A stretch of 64,000 bases of DNA, from contig JAURVB010006143.1 of NCBI GenBank assembly GCA_033002965.1, positions 1 to 64,000 on the forward strand, given 5' to 3'. This document shows, one piece after another, positions 52,681 through 64,000 of this stretch. The notes beneath the pieces are model-generated. The model did no database searches. It worked only from the letters and a program-made list of their open reading frames with translations, and had not been told where the DNA came from. The position numbers were made by a program, and so were the translations under genes. How positions within the stretch are numbered: position 1 is the first letter of the stretch; every line of letters starts with the position of its first letter. Source of the DNA: Piper betle (lineage: Eukaryota; Streptophyta; Magnoliopsida; Piperales; Piperaceae).

Positions 52681-54394
52681 CTTTTCTCACGTGGAGGAGA
52701 TGGACCATTTTGGAGACGACCAGAGATGCCAAGCAAGCAAGGGTAGTTCTACTGCTTTCAATGTGGGGGAATTGGGATGGTGTTGAAAGCCAAATTATTT
52801 GATGCATGTGGGACTATATGATACCTTATATATATATATATGTATGCTGTTGAACCTAAGAGAATGGTGCTGCTTTTGTTGACACTCGTGTAAAGATGAT
52901 TAGGGTGTGAAATCGAGGAAAGCCTGCCTGTGAGTTGGCTTTCTAGTATGGAAGCCAAATATTAATTAGTTAGTGTCGATCTATTGGCGAAGGTCATGGT
53001 GATTGACAATATGATTTAAGAAGGTGATTGAAAACTACTTTGTTTAGATTAAAATCACTAAGTTATTTCAGAAACATACATACAATTCACCAATTCCCAT
53101 GTCTGTTCCGAGCCTGGATAAATAGTGAGGGTGTGACGTGTGCCCATTAAAATATGGTCATCAATCACGCGGATCGTATTCTTGGATCCATGTCCACGAC
53201 ATAATTTTTATATAAGCATGATCCAGGTCGCTTATTAAAATAAGCTAATTGAACTCAACGTGAAGAAAAACAGGAAAAGTTTTGGTAGGGCACGAGGATG
53301 ACTTCCATCATTTTTAAGTCTGGTAGCTCACCTTGCTTGTCCCATGAAACTTTTGAACAACTTCTTAAAGCTTAAATCTTGAAGTGTCATCTTCAGCTTG
53401 CCAATTATTTGCCTATGATCAAGTTGTGGATTATAAGTCTTAAGATTTGTTTGAATTTTTTTACTCCCCTTCTATTTTGAATTCATCTTTTGATCTGTAC
53501 ATCCATGTATCTGGTGATTTGTATTGGGATCGGTGGATTTTTTTCTGGGTTTTATGTGATTGGGATAATTAATTTTGCTTCTTTTCTAAATCAACTAAAC
53601 ATATTGTTCTTGTTCGTATTATAAGATCGATGTAGAGTTATAAATTTGGATATTTTTTTGTTTTAAATAATTTTTAGCCTGAAAATAAATAGTTTCAATG
53701 TCTAAAATGTAAAATGTTGGTCTAAATCAATTTGAGTTCCAAGACCAGCTAATGCATTGTTTGGTATTAAGATGTTTCTCTGAGCTCGAATCAACTAGGA
53801 AACGAGCTTCATTCAATCAATGGTACCAGATTATCCATTGGTATCAAGGGCCCCGGCAGCCCAGCCCGCAGCCCGGTACAAATTATTTGGCCCATGATTT
53901 ATGAAGTTCCTGAGCAACATTTAGGAACATTAAAGGTTTGATCCTCCTTTGGACTTTGTCTTCTTCCTCTTTTTGCATGTTTAGGTAATGATTATAGGCT
54001 CACATTTCTAATTAAAAAATTAATCTTCCTAAGATAACATCAACTTGATATCGATATATAATTATATAGGATGATAATGTCTTCCTCTTTGTGTGTGTAT
54101 TTTGGACTAAATCACAGGAAATCATTTTCTTTGAGATGACTACAACCTCTTGCATTTTTTAATAAAACGAAATAATGAATTGATTTCTTTTCTACTTTTT
54201 TTAAGCTCTGAATGAATTGAATTCCTTCAAGGAGATGGAACTGAATTTATGATGACAGATTCCTACTTTTCTGTAGTGAACACAGTTAGCAGCCAAAAAT
54301 TAAGTGTATTTAATTGTAGACATCATAGATGGATAAACACATTATACAATATTCGATTTACATAGTTTTTTCTTTTCATTTTTATTTATAAAAA

Positions 54395-54490
54395 TTAAGC
54401 AAGCTCAAATTCTACTCCGGCTTTACTCGAATTTGAAGGTAAATAATTGAGCTCAATCACAGCTCTACTCGGCTTAATAAACCCTATGGC
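54395..54490. repeat. Fragment of ACTCG/GAGCTC-type dispersed repeat
   Basis: AAGCAAGCTCAAATTCTACT, TTACTCGAATTTGAAGG and GAGCTCAATCACAGCTCTAC occur within 95 bases. The pattern matches the words seen at 63660-63790. Confidence 0.35.
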
Positions 54491-54947
54491 AAAAACTTTA
54501 AAAACAATAAAAATCACATTGAGAACAACTATCATGCTTCAAATATGATACTTTTTGTTTGGTTGAAAAAGAAAAAAACATGGTACTTCTTTCCTCGGGC
54601 AAACATGACATTACCACCTGGGCAGACATAAAACGAAGGTAGATTGCAAGGCAAGGTTGGCAAAAATTTCATGGCATACTAGTCAGCAATCCGAGCTCCC
54701 ATCCCACCTAAGGACCCACAGACATCTTTCCTTTGAGCTCAATCTAGACAAATAATCAGCTTGGCTGAATGCAGGCAGATTCTAATGAAAGCCACTCACC
54801 CACTCCGCTGATCTCCTTCCCCTCGCTCTTTCTGAATTCTTGGCTTGATGCTTCTACAACATCTAATTTGATCAGAATTGAAAAGGGTCTTCGTCTTCTT
54901 CCTCATATAACCTTATCATTTACAAAGAATCAGATTCTACTTCTGAC

Positions 54948-55954
54948 ATGAAGATCCGAGTGTATTTGAGCTCCAAGGCAAGAAGCTGCTTCTACCCGTC
55001 ACCCGTCAAGAAAAGCCACGTTTCTGAAGAGTTTAAGAATCCATTATCTGGGTTTGAGTCGGAGGGGAAGAAGTTGGGCGTGGAACCTGTTAGAAGTTGC
55101 GGTATTATTTGATAATCTTGTGCTTTTACCATCTGCATCTGTCCCAATAGATCGTAGAACAAATTATCAGAATTATCTTCTGTGCATGAGTGCTTTAAGC
55201 TTCTATAATGAACTCGATGTTGAATAAAGAATTTGTGTTCCTATCATCTTTCCAAGAACTTGTTTTTGCTGAGTCTTCCATGATGCTCTTGTAGGTAGCA
55301 AAGAAGAGATCTTCTTTGACAGTCGGGCCTGGTTAGATTCGGATTGTGAAGACGATTTTCTCAGCGTTAACGGAGGTAGATTCTCATTAAATTGACAAAA
55401 CATATGGAAGTCAATTTCCAATAAAAGGGAAAAGAAACTAATAGAACCTATCATTAAGTAACCTACTTTTCCCTATTAAGAGGGTTGCGTTCTTAATTAT
55501 TTTTTATATTTGATCAGCCCTATTTCTGATTATCATGTTGATTACATTTTCTACAGAATTCGCCTCCTCTGGCTGCACTACTCCAACTTACCAGTCAAGT
55601 GTTCCTGGAACCCCCAAGAAACCTTTGCTTGTTGAAATCGTACCAGACACTACATCAGAAACATCCCCAACTGACAAGAGAAAGACACTAGCCGACCTTT
55701 TGAACGAGAGTTTTCATGGCGAGAAGGACCTTGACAAACCAAACATAGAAATTGATGCCCACGGAAAAATGGAAGAGAAGAACATGCAACTAAAATCCAT
55801 AGAAGGGATCCCTCTTACATTAGCAGCTAATTCTGTCTCCAGCAACAATTTACAAGCTCCATGCAGAGAATCAAACTTGAACAAAGAGAGAAGAGCGGTG
55901 AAGTTGGTGAACTGCTGCCTACCAAGCCTGGTCGCAAGCCTTAAGCTTCACTGA
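54948..55954 (+). CDS. Plant protein of unknown function, At3g27210-like
   Basis: Three exons join in phase to 210 residues: 54948-55101, 55295-55375, 55557-55954. The signature EEIFFDSRAWLDSDCEDDFL followed by SVNG and then SSGCTTPTYQSSVPGTPKKP is that of a plant family typified by Arabidopsis At3g27210; no reaction is known. The protein is hydrophilic, acidic in the middle and ends CCLPSLVASLKLH. Relatives usually start MGSCVS, a myristoylation-type sequence, just before a region like MKLRLSFGSK. Here the first ATG gives MKIRVYLSSKARSCFYPSPV, so the usual N-terminal exon is either far upstream, unrecognised, or lost. I could not find it in the 1.5 kb upstream. The frame is open for about 25 codons before this ATG without another ATG. 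It converges on NUP54. Confidence 0.8.
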
Positions 55955-56966
55955 CAAAAAGATAAAAAAGAATCTCCCATTCACAAGGATGGAGACCAGA
56001 AGCTCAAAGGGACGATGCCAAAGTGGGTATGTGTGTAAATTTTTGGCTATAGGTAATAGGCACTTCATCCATGGCAAATTTAGCGGGCATCGACATCCGG
56101 GTTTTTACTCTCGTCTAGCCTTGACATGCGGGTTCTCATACTGCCTCTGAAGGGAAGTCTAATGGGAATAAATGTGCTATTGCAACAGTGAATGTTCTAT
56201 TAATATGATGTGAGTGTGTATATATGTGTGTGCTAGTGCGACGGTAAATGTTCTATTAATATGGCATACAGCCACATTGCAAAACCAGGCAATGACTTTC
56301 CGGCCTGTTTGTTTTGCAGTGTAAAATAACCTAAGAGACTTCGAAACCTATGAGTAGAGAGCAGACATTTCATTATCTACGTAAATCATGTCTTTGGATT
56401 TTAATGTTGGGTCTCTATTTTCTATTAGAAAAAAAATTACAAGAAGCTTGTTCGAAACAGCTTCCCCCCCCCCCCCACTAGACTACAAAATCATTGCTTA
56501 CACAATGCACAGCAGTTATATCAGGCTTCCAACTGAGGACGTAGCAACTAAACACCGAAAAGGGGAGGTTGCAACAAGGTAAACAATTTTATCACGTTCC
56601 TGTTACAATGTGAATGACACTTTATCCAGATTAAGACCAATATAAAGTAAATCTTAACCCAAAAAGATTTCTACGAATGCGAGTACAGAAGTCAAATGCC
56701 TCCCGCGAAAAATCATTCTGGCTATCAGTGTCGATACATCTTGGCGCACACATCAAGAGATGACAATGGAGGTGGTGAAAGTATTCTGTCAATGCTATAC
56801 AGAATAAACTCAACGTCTGGAAGTGGTTACTCGGAGAAATACCATCTGATAAAACAAAATCCCAATGCACCTTACTTTGATCTTCATCAAGCTTATGGCA
56901 TGTATTATTAAAATCTTCTGCCAGTCACACACATTGCGAGCTATTGTCATAACCACACCCTAACTC
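55955..56966. other. 3' intergenic gap between At3g27210-like gene and NUP54
   Basis: The first 300 bases should be the 3' untranslated region of the upstream gene and contain two related copies of a 37-base sequence at about 56176-56212 and 56232-56268 (TGTTCTATTAATATG is shared). A run of 13 C lies at 56464-56476. The rest shows short chance frames only. Confidence 0.6.
56464..56476. repeat. Run of 13 C
   Basis: An uninterrupted C13 tract in otherwise AT-rich sequence. Such a tract is prone to slippage and to base-calling error. Confidence 0.9.
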
Positions 56967-58764
56967 TTAATAGCTCACTCCACCATTTTCAGTCATTTCT
57001 GTATCCTCCGACATTATAATTTCCATATCTCTAGCATCCCTCTTCAGCACATTCCCTAATCTTGAAATCGATTCTGTTTGCTGTTGTAGAACCTGGGAGG
57101 ATGAAAGCAACAATGAACATGCCTCGATCATGTGGTATCACAATACACACTTTTCTCCATAAAAAATTTCCGCCAGTAGTAGACGGCCTACATTTGATAA
57201 ACAGTAAAAACAAAACGGTACCTCTTGCATGTCAAGGAGACTTTGTTTATCTATTTTTGTTGGTCCGTGAAGATAAATAGAGTTACCAATAACACCATTG
57301 TTTGCATGCATGCGAGAAACTGACAAAAGATTGTGAACTCTTCTTGCTAATTCAGCTCCTGATCCTTTCAATTTTCACAGCGTATCAAATGTTAAAGTGT
57401 TCTATCAGCTCCTGATCCTTACTATATGAACTTCGAGTGATTGTAAAAGGTGCGCTTTTGAATGGTAAAAACTAGACCGGGGAGAGATATATACCTGTTT
57501 TGCCAATGTTGCCAGCTTTTCAACTAACTCAACTTCAGCTTTTGTCAACGAGACACAATAACCTTTGTTCTCAAGTGCCTCCAAAATTCGCATCACCTTG
57601 ATCAACAAAAGAAAAAAGCATCAGTATAACAAGACATCTGCAAATGGATAAGTTGTAGGGCTTACTCGCAGAAGTCTTTCTGAAGCACTTGCTCCCTCTG
57701 CCGCATCCTTTGAATCCAAGGAATAGTGTCCGCTTGAAAATGCCGCTGCAGCTGCAATATAAAGCCATGAAAGGTGAAAAAATTAAGCAATTGGCAAACA
57801 TCGGTTGCCGTTAGAACTATTACAGGTGGGAAAACTTACCAATTTTACATTAGACTGTGTCATGCGCAACCTTCCAGTATCAGAAAGCATCGCTTCATCT
57901 TGAACCTGCATTTAGATACAGATCAAACTAACTCACACACAATTCTTGATACAAGATCACGAGGAAAATTTTATGAACATATTCACTATCAAACGACCTT
58001 AAGACGAGTAGAAAGATCCTTAAATCCTTGAACAAGCTGGGGCCAAAGCCTCTCCCTATCAGAGCTCTCCATTCCTTCCAGTTTCCTCATTGCCTCCGCC
58101 CACATTATCTAAGAAACCAAATTCAAATCAATCAAAAACAATAAAAAAACACCACTAAATCAAGCAAACTCCCAATAATCAAGGAATGCAAAAAAGAGCA
58201 CAACTCACATCCGACACACCCACAGGCTTCACTCTACCCCCGGATCCATCAAACTGACAACAAATGCTGTTCAAAAAGAACAAATTTTTATGAGAAATCA
58301 CCTCCTCCCCCACCGAAAAATGGCGCAAAAAACCCTAAACCCTAATGCAACGCACAACAACACATTCATACCCTGAAAGCAAAAGTAGCATTCGTAGGCT
58401 CGTTCTTGTAAGCATCATCAATCGCCTGTCAAAAAGAACTTGAATTTCTTTGATTTTCACAACACAACAAAACCAGAGTTAAAAGATTGCATTTTTTTTT
58501 GCAGTGTCGAAGAAGAACCTGGACGTCGCGATTGGGGAGGGAGAAGGGAGAGAGGCGGCGGCGGTGGGCACTTGGGTGGTCGCCGGCGGCGGAGCAAAGA
58601 GAAGGGAGAAGGTTGGGGGAGGGCGAAGGGAGAAGGTTGGTTGGGGGTTTGTGGAGTGGAAAAGAGGGGTTGGCCGCCGGCGTTCGGAACGCCGGCGTAG
58701 TCGGAGAGGCCGCCGGTGTTCGGAACGCCGGCGTAGTCGGAGCGGCCGCCGGCGTGCCGAACAT
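56967..58764 (-). CDS. NUP54: Nuclear pore protein NUP54, with small indels
   Basis: NUP54 is part of the central NUP62-NUP58-NUP54 channel of the nuclear pore. Exons: 58764-58519, 58425-58372, 58266-58209, 58108-57998, 57905-57840, 57751-57666, 57596-57495, about 57373-57222, 57092-56967. Exon 1 encodes MFGTPAAAPTTPAF repeats (FG-poor here: two FG sites read FR) and SLPNRDVQ. Then come IDDAYKNEPTNATFAF, IMWAEAMRKLEGMESSDRER, the coiled-coil part LRVMRILEALENKGY and the tail IISRLGNVL-like SRLGNVLKRDARDMEIIMSE. Exon 3 is 58 bases where 60 fit: one T is lacking near 58258 and one G in the run at 58237-58241. Exon 6 is 86 where 87 fit: one A lacking at 57677-57679. With these three bases every phase matches. 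Exon 8 has no clear acceptor; a 15-base piece of its start is repeated 55 bases upstream. Exon 8 aside, the damage is of sequencing-error type. Confidence 0.88.
57352..57421. repeat. Short direct repeat at the start of NUP54 exon 8
   Basis: TCAGCTCCTGATCCT occurs at about 57352-57366 and again at about 57407-57421. One copy is coding (GSGAEL on the minus strand) and the other lies in the preceding intron. The duplication seems to have displaced the expected splice acceptor. Confidence 0.7.
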
Positions 58765-60570
58765 GGCTGCTCTCCCCTTCCCTCCCGCGATAGTGTGGAA
58801 GATAAAAAACTAACTGACAAGACTTTTTTTTTATAAATTTATTTTATTTCAAAAAAAAATTAACAAATGTCAATCACTTTCACATTTTCACTAACCACTC
58901 TTCTAAATTTTAAAAGTATTCTATTAAACTAAGATTATGAGTTTTGTTAAATTGAAATAAATAATTGAGTTGGCTTTCCTACAAACTTCCGACCAGGGCA
59001 GTTTTAAACTAATTTAGGATTTCTTAAATTTCGATCATGCCATTTTTTGTCGACAGCTTTTTATTCTGCTTGTTTAATCTCTAGACTTTTTTTGTTCTAC
59101 AGTGCATTTTCATCAACTTCTTTTTTCTCGGCTTTGGCTTTTATCCATAACTGATGATATTCTTTCTATACAAGAATATACACTTAATCATGTGTCGATG
59201 GAATATAGTTTGATGATCTGGGTATGAAGAAACGTACAGTGATAGTATACATTATGTCTTTTAACTTACCTTGTGGCACATAGTCCCAGTTAATGTTTCC
59301 AAATTCTTCTATAAACTTGGTTAAGTTGGTTAGATCGTACATATGCTTATGAGCAGTTAACAAATTCGGTAAGTCGAAGGCTTGGGTGGAAATTTGCCCC
59401 CGGCTTTCTTGAGCAACCTTCTTCGACGTCCATACTAGCTATCCACCATCATCAAAAGCTTGCGTTCATTCTTTCAGAAAAATAAAATCAAAACAGGCTT
59501 GCTTTCATTGAGTGACCCAATAGAACTTTGCTTTCGTCCCTTCGCAGGAAATGCCGCGGGTGATTGTTACTACAAAACAATCGGCTGCCTTGAGCAAGCA
59601 AAGCCATTGGACCCAACCATTCAGGAGGGTCAACTAAACAATGGCTATAGCATGAAACGGATATCTCATTCTACACCTCGGACAGCACAAGAGAAGTCAA
59701 GACGGATAAAGTAACAGGTCCCAGATGCTCGAATCATTATTCCACATTTCTGATAATCCATGAGGGCAAAGTCGCGGATAGAAGCGATAAAAGCTAGCTC
59801 ATCAACGAATGCCCAAGATTAAACCTCAAAATTATTTTGTCATGCAATGACTCAACGACAACATAAAGATTTTTGAAAAATCAAATGTTGAGCAATTAAA
59901 TGCAAAGTCACAAATGGGTGCACTTGGAGAATAAGACAATATTGCTACATATTATGAATCATCAAAAGGGCCAAAATCTGCACTAGCCGTAGAGTTTCAC
60001 TATCCAGAAACAAAACTCCGCCGAAAGAGCACGAAACTTATGCCTTCCTAGGAGCCAATTGAGTATCCGGCTAAAAAAAAGAAAAGAAAAAACAGAAGTT
60101 AGCATGGCCATTGCCCTATATGTGCTAAAACATTTGCAAACTACCATAATACATTGTCAAAAGGACAAAAAGAATTCTCTTTGTGCAGAAAACTACTCCC
60201 TCATCTGTGGCCGTTTATATCTTTTGCTAGCTAATTACTAATTTTGCTAAAATATATATGTATTGCAACAAACAAAGTTGCCACAATTATAATTTACATA
60301 CTTAAGAAAAAAAAATCAATAAAATAATTATCAATGTAACCTAGCAAAATAATCGCGCTCTTGCCCTGCTAGCTCTAGGTGAATCACCAACTTTCTTCCA
60401 AAGTTCTTAAACGTAGCTCAATGCAAAAGTTATAAGATTAATCCCCTTAACATTCCTAATTAGCAATCAAAGTACGCGTCTTGCTACAATGTAGCATAGT
60501 CACGCTTAAAGGCCAGATATAACCTTATAAACATGTCCAATATCACATAGAAAAAAATCAAAGAAACGTG
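58765..60570. other. Intergenic region between NUP54 and RPL17
   Basis: NUP54 promoter side, then AT-rich DNA. It contains one exon-like stretch at 59460-59714 (separate entry). From about 59720 to 60570 nothing coding is seen; the right end is the 3' region of RPL17. Confidence 0.55.
59460..59714 (+). other. Orphan exon-like open frame
   Basis: The stretch reads KTGLLSLSDPIELCFRPFAG, then NAAGDCYYKTIGCLEQAKPL and continues hydrophilic to KSRRIK and a stop. It has a strong acceptor (CTTTCAG) at its left and another (CCCTTCGCAG) inside it at 59548. Composition and codon use look like coding sequence, and it could be the last exon of a gene or a fragment left by a transposition. No matching upstream exons are visible and the family is not recognised. 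Confidence 0.35.
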
Positions 60571-61955
<1,385 letters not shown>

Positions 61956-61958
<3 letters not shown>

Positions 61959-62122
61959 GGCGGCTGCTTCGGCCAAGAGGACGACCTCGCCGCGAAGAAG
62001 GGAGGGGCGGGTGTCGGGGAAGAAGTAAAGGTTGGAACCAGGTGCCGTCAAAACCCTAACCCTAATGAGCTTCGATCAGCGACGGATCCTGCTCAATATT
62101 TGTCCCTCCGATTAAGGCCCAT
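61956..62122 (-). promoter_or_regulatory. RPL17 promoter: telo-box and site II element
   Basis: On the plus strand AAACCCTAACCCTAA lies at about 62050-62065 and GGCCCAT at 62116-62122, that is TTAGGGTT and ATGGGCC in the sense of the gene, about 95 and 160 bases upstream of the ATG. This pairing of telo-box (bound by Pur-alpha or TRB-type factors) with site II (TCP factors) is the known signature of plant ribosomal-protein promoters and drives expression in dividing cells. Confidence 0.75.
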
Positions 62123-64000
62123 TTATTTGTTTCTCTCTCCGTATTTACAACTAAAAACTCATAATTATTGCTTTAAAACCATAAATCATTAGTGATGGTG
62201 CGCCAATATTCATCGAACGAGTCTCCAACAATAATTTTAAGGTATAATACCATGGCATACTCTTTCTATTCGAACCAGAGTTTTAAACCAAATATTTTTT
62301 TACAAGAATAAATGTGGTGGTTCAGACGAGATCTAATATATATCCAACTTTTTATTTGCTCGTGGGGTCCATTTCAAAGTGTAAAATAAGGGAAAATGGG
62401 TATCATAATTAGGGTCTTAAATAATATGATTTTTTATTTTTTATATTTTTTCTTAAATTATTTACATTTTAGGATAACAAAAACACAAAAATGTATTATA
62501 TGAATATTATATACAACTTGTTATATGAACTATTACGATTTGTGTTGAGCTAACATAAGCATCTGCTTGCTATTGACTTTAGGGCTCTGGGTCGAAATTG
62601 AACTACGATAACCAAAGTTTATTGTTGGAGTTATTCAGGGGCTATTAGTTTAAATGGGATGTTTGGTTAACTAAAGCTCGATTTGAAACTTTGCACTCTT
62701 ATTACTTGATGTTAAATGAACCAGTCGGGTGTGTTTTTACTTGGATCCAAAAAACTTGACGCTCAAACATGTTGCCAAATAAAATTGAAATTATGAAAGA
62801 GAGAATTTGTGAGAATATAAAGTTTTAAATATTCTTGAAAACTGCGATATCTTAGTTATTAAATATGAGTTTGTTATGAGCACAGTACAAATTAACCTAG
62901 TTAAAAAATGCTTCGCCCGCTGATGCGGAGCCTACTCATATCCTTCAAGGTACTCTTTACGACGTGCTTCGATTATACGACACAATTTAGCTGCTATCTT
63001 TACAAAATTAGGCAAAACATGACAATTGTAACATTAGACAATGGAGGATAACAGAAGGCTCGTATTGATGTAGAGAGTAGAGACATAGATTATGGAACTA
63101 CGAAATTTTTAATCTAGGTCGGAGGAGCATGCACTTGCCGCACATCATTCATCTATTTACGTGACGTTTGTTTCTTGATTTTTTTACCCTTATCCGTCAT
63201 CGAACCTTTATTTACAACCTACGGCTCCAGAGCCTAGAATCTTTTAGCTAGATATCAACATGCTCAATTCAACAATCAGCGTCTTGTAATTTTAATCCCA
63301 ACAAAATTCAACTCGGTTCACTTGACTGTCACCTTACAACCCAAGTACATAAAATTATGGGTAGTGAGCAAAAATGTAACTCCAATTTATATTGATAAAG
63401 TAGATTGGCAACTTAAATAACATTTCATTATAAATATACGGTTAATGAGATTTACTTATTAGTGGGTTTCTATTGTAAATGTAATATAGATTTTTTACCT
63501 TTTATTTTTTCAGCCCACAAGCGTATAAATCAAATTGATAAGGGTGTAATCTTATTAATGGAATTGTGATATTTTTTGGACGGGACCATAAATCTTATAA
63601 AAGTCATTTGAAATAAGATTTACACTTCAAAAACTAATCTGAAAAAACATCATCTACTAAAGACCCGGTCATACAAGTCGAGCCAACTCGACTTGAGTTT
63701 CAATCAAGCCGAGTCAAGCTTGGGCTCATGTTGTTCGAGCTCAATTAGTAGACAAGCCAAACCGAGCTCAGCTTGGCTCCTCAGCTCAATTTTTAATCTT
63801 TTTTTAAATTTATTATTTGTATTAATTTATTATTTTCATTAATTTTATTAACTCAACAATTTTTAATAAATAATATTCATTAATTCCTATTTTACAAAAA
63901 ATATCAATATATGATTATAAATTATTTAAAGAAATAAACTTTGTTAATTTAAAAAAACAAGTTGGATAAAATTGCTATAATAGTATAAATAGATCTCAAC
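62123..64000. other. Right-end intergenic sequence
   Basis: AT-rich DNA with no gene that I can support. A repeat stretch occupies about 63660-63790. Confidence 0.6.
63660..63790. repeat. GAGCC/ACTCG-type dispersed repeat
   Basis: GTCGAGCCAACTCGACTTGA, AGCCGAGTCAAGCTTGGGCT and CGAGCTCAGCTTGGCTC follow each other within 130 bases. This is the clearest copy of the repeat type also seen at 16110-16330, 24470-24600 and 54395-54490, and it is followed by the same kind of AT-rich tail. Confidence 0.5.

Larger units (their letters stand above)
49351..54947. other. Long intergenic region
   Basis: Promoter side of the PIN gene, then about 5 kb that is mostly AT-rich. A TA/GA microsatellite lies at about 50736-50759. 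A patch at 52430-52760 is richer in GC and holds overlapping open frames (see separate entry). A stretch rich in GAGCTC and TACTCGG words at about 54395-54490 resembles the ACTCG repeat. The last 200 bases are the leader of the next gene. Confidence 0.55.

Noticed and set aside
7209..56476. Regularly spaced repeats as a possible CRISPR array or tandem array
   Set aside because: Only microsatellites, homopolymers and dispersed word-rich stretches are seen, in a plant nuclear context.
58440..58836. Plus-strand open frames opposite NUP54 exon 1
   Set aside because: They are shadows of a GC-rich repeat-coding exon; the minus strand has the phase-matched FG-type exon.

Overview
This is nuclear DNA from a flowering plant. 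The genes have many short GT-AG introns in AT-rich intergenic DNA. The products are plant-specific: violaxanthin de-epoxidase, P-class PPR, GH17 glucanase, PIN carrier, DUF707, ZFN-type CCCH protein. Several first exons are much richer in GC than the rest of their gene (PPR, TBC protein, NUP54, glucanase). That pattern is common in monocots, so I lean towards a monocot, but this is inference and the species is not identified.

Layout from left to right. Minus strand, 0.9-23 kb: a secreted beta-1,3-glucanase (0.9-2.2), a five-finger CCCH zinc-finger protein (4.9-9.1), a 620-residue membrane protein of unknown function (10.7-14.1), a small membrane protein rebuilt from four short exons (18.0-20.1) and, about 100 bp upstream of it, a PPR protein (20.2-22.7). 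Plus strand, 23-46 kb: a GC-rich foldback element (23.1-23.8), violaxanthin de-epoxidase (25.0-27.2), a TBC1D13-like Rab GAP (28.9-33.7) with a SINE in intron 2, a decayed RING-finger gene (35.8-37.3), a very AT-rich repeat stretch (37.3-41 kb), and a DUF707 protein with 13 coding exons (42.9-46.4). After that come a damaged PIN auxin-carrier gene (minus, 46.9-49.4), 5.5 kb with little in it, a small acidic plant protein of the At3g27210 type (plus, 54.9-56.0), the nucleoporin NUP54 (minus, 57.0-58.8), ribosomal protein L17 (minus, 60.6-62.0) and a repeat-rich end.

The genes are independent housekeeping, photoprotection, RNA-binding and trafficking genes. I see no operon-like or clustered pathway and no novel defence or metabolic system. 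The most notable pattern is that five genes (PPR, small membrane protein, TBC, NUP54, PIN) carry one-base deletions, most of them in a run of one base, while six neighbours are intact with every splice phase matching. Base-calling error in homopolymers is the simplest reading for most of these. The RING gene, and the PIN gene beyond its homopolymer sites, carry other kinds of damage and look like real pseudogenes.

Exon limits were derived by hand from splice signals, reading-frame phase and family knowledge. No alignment or database search was run.
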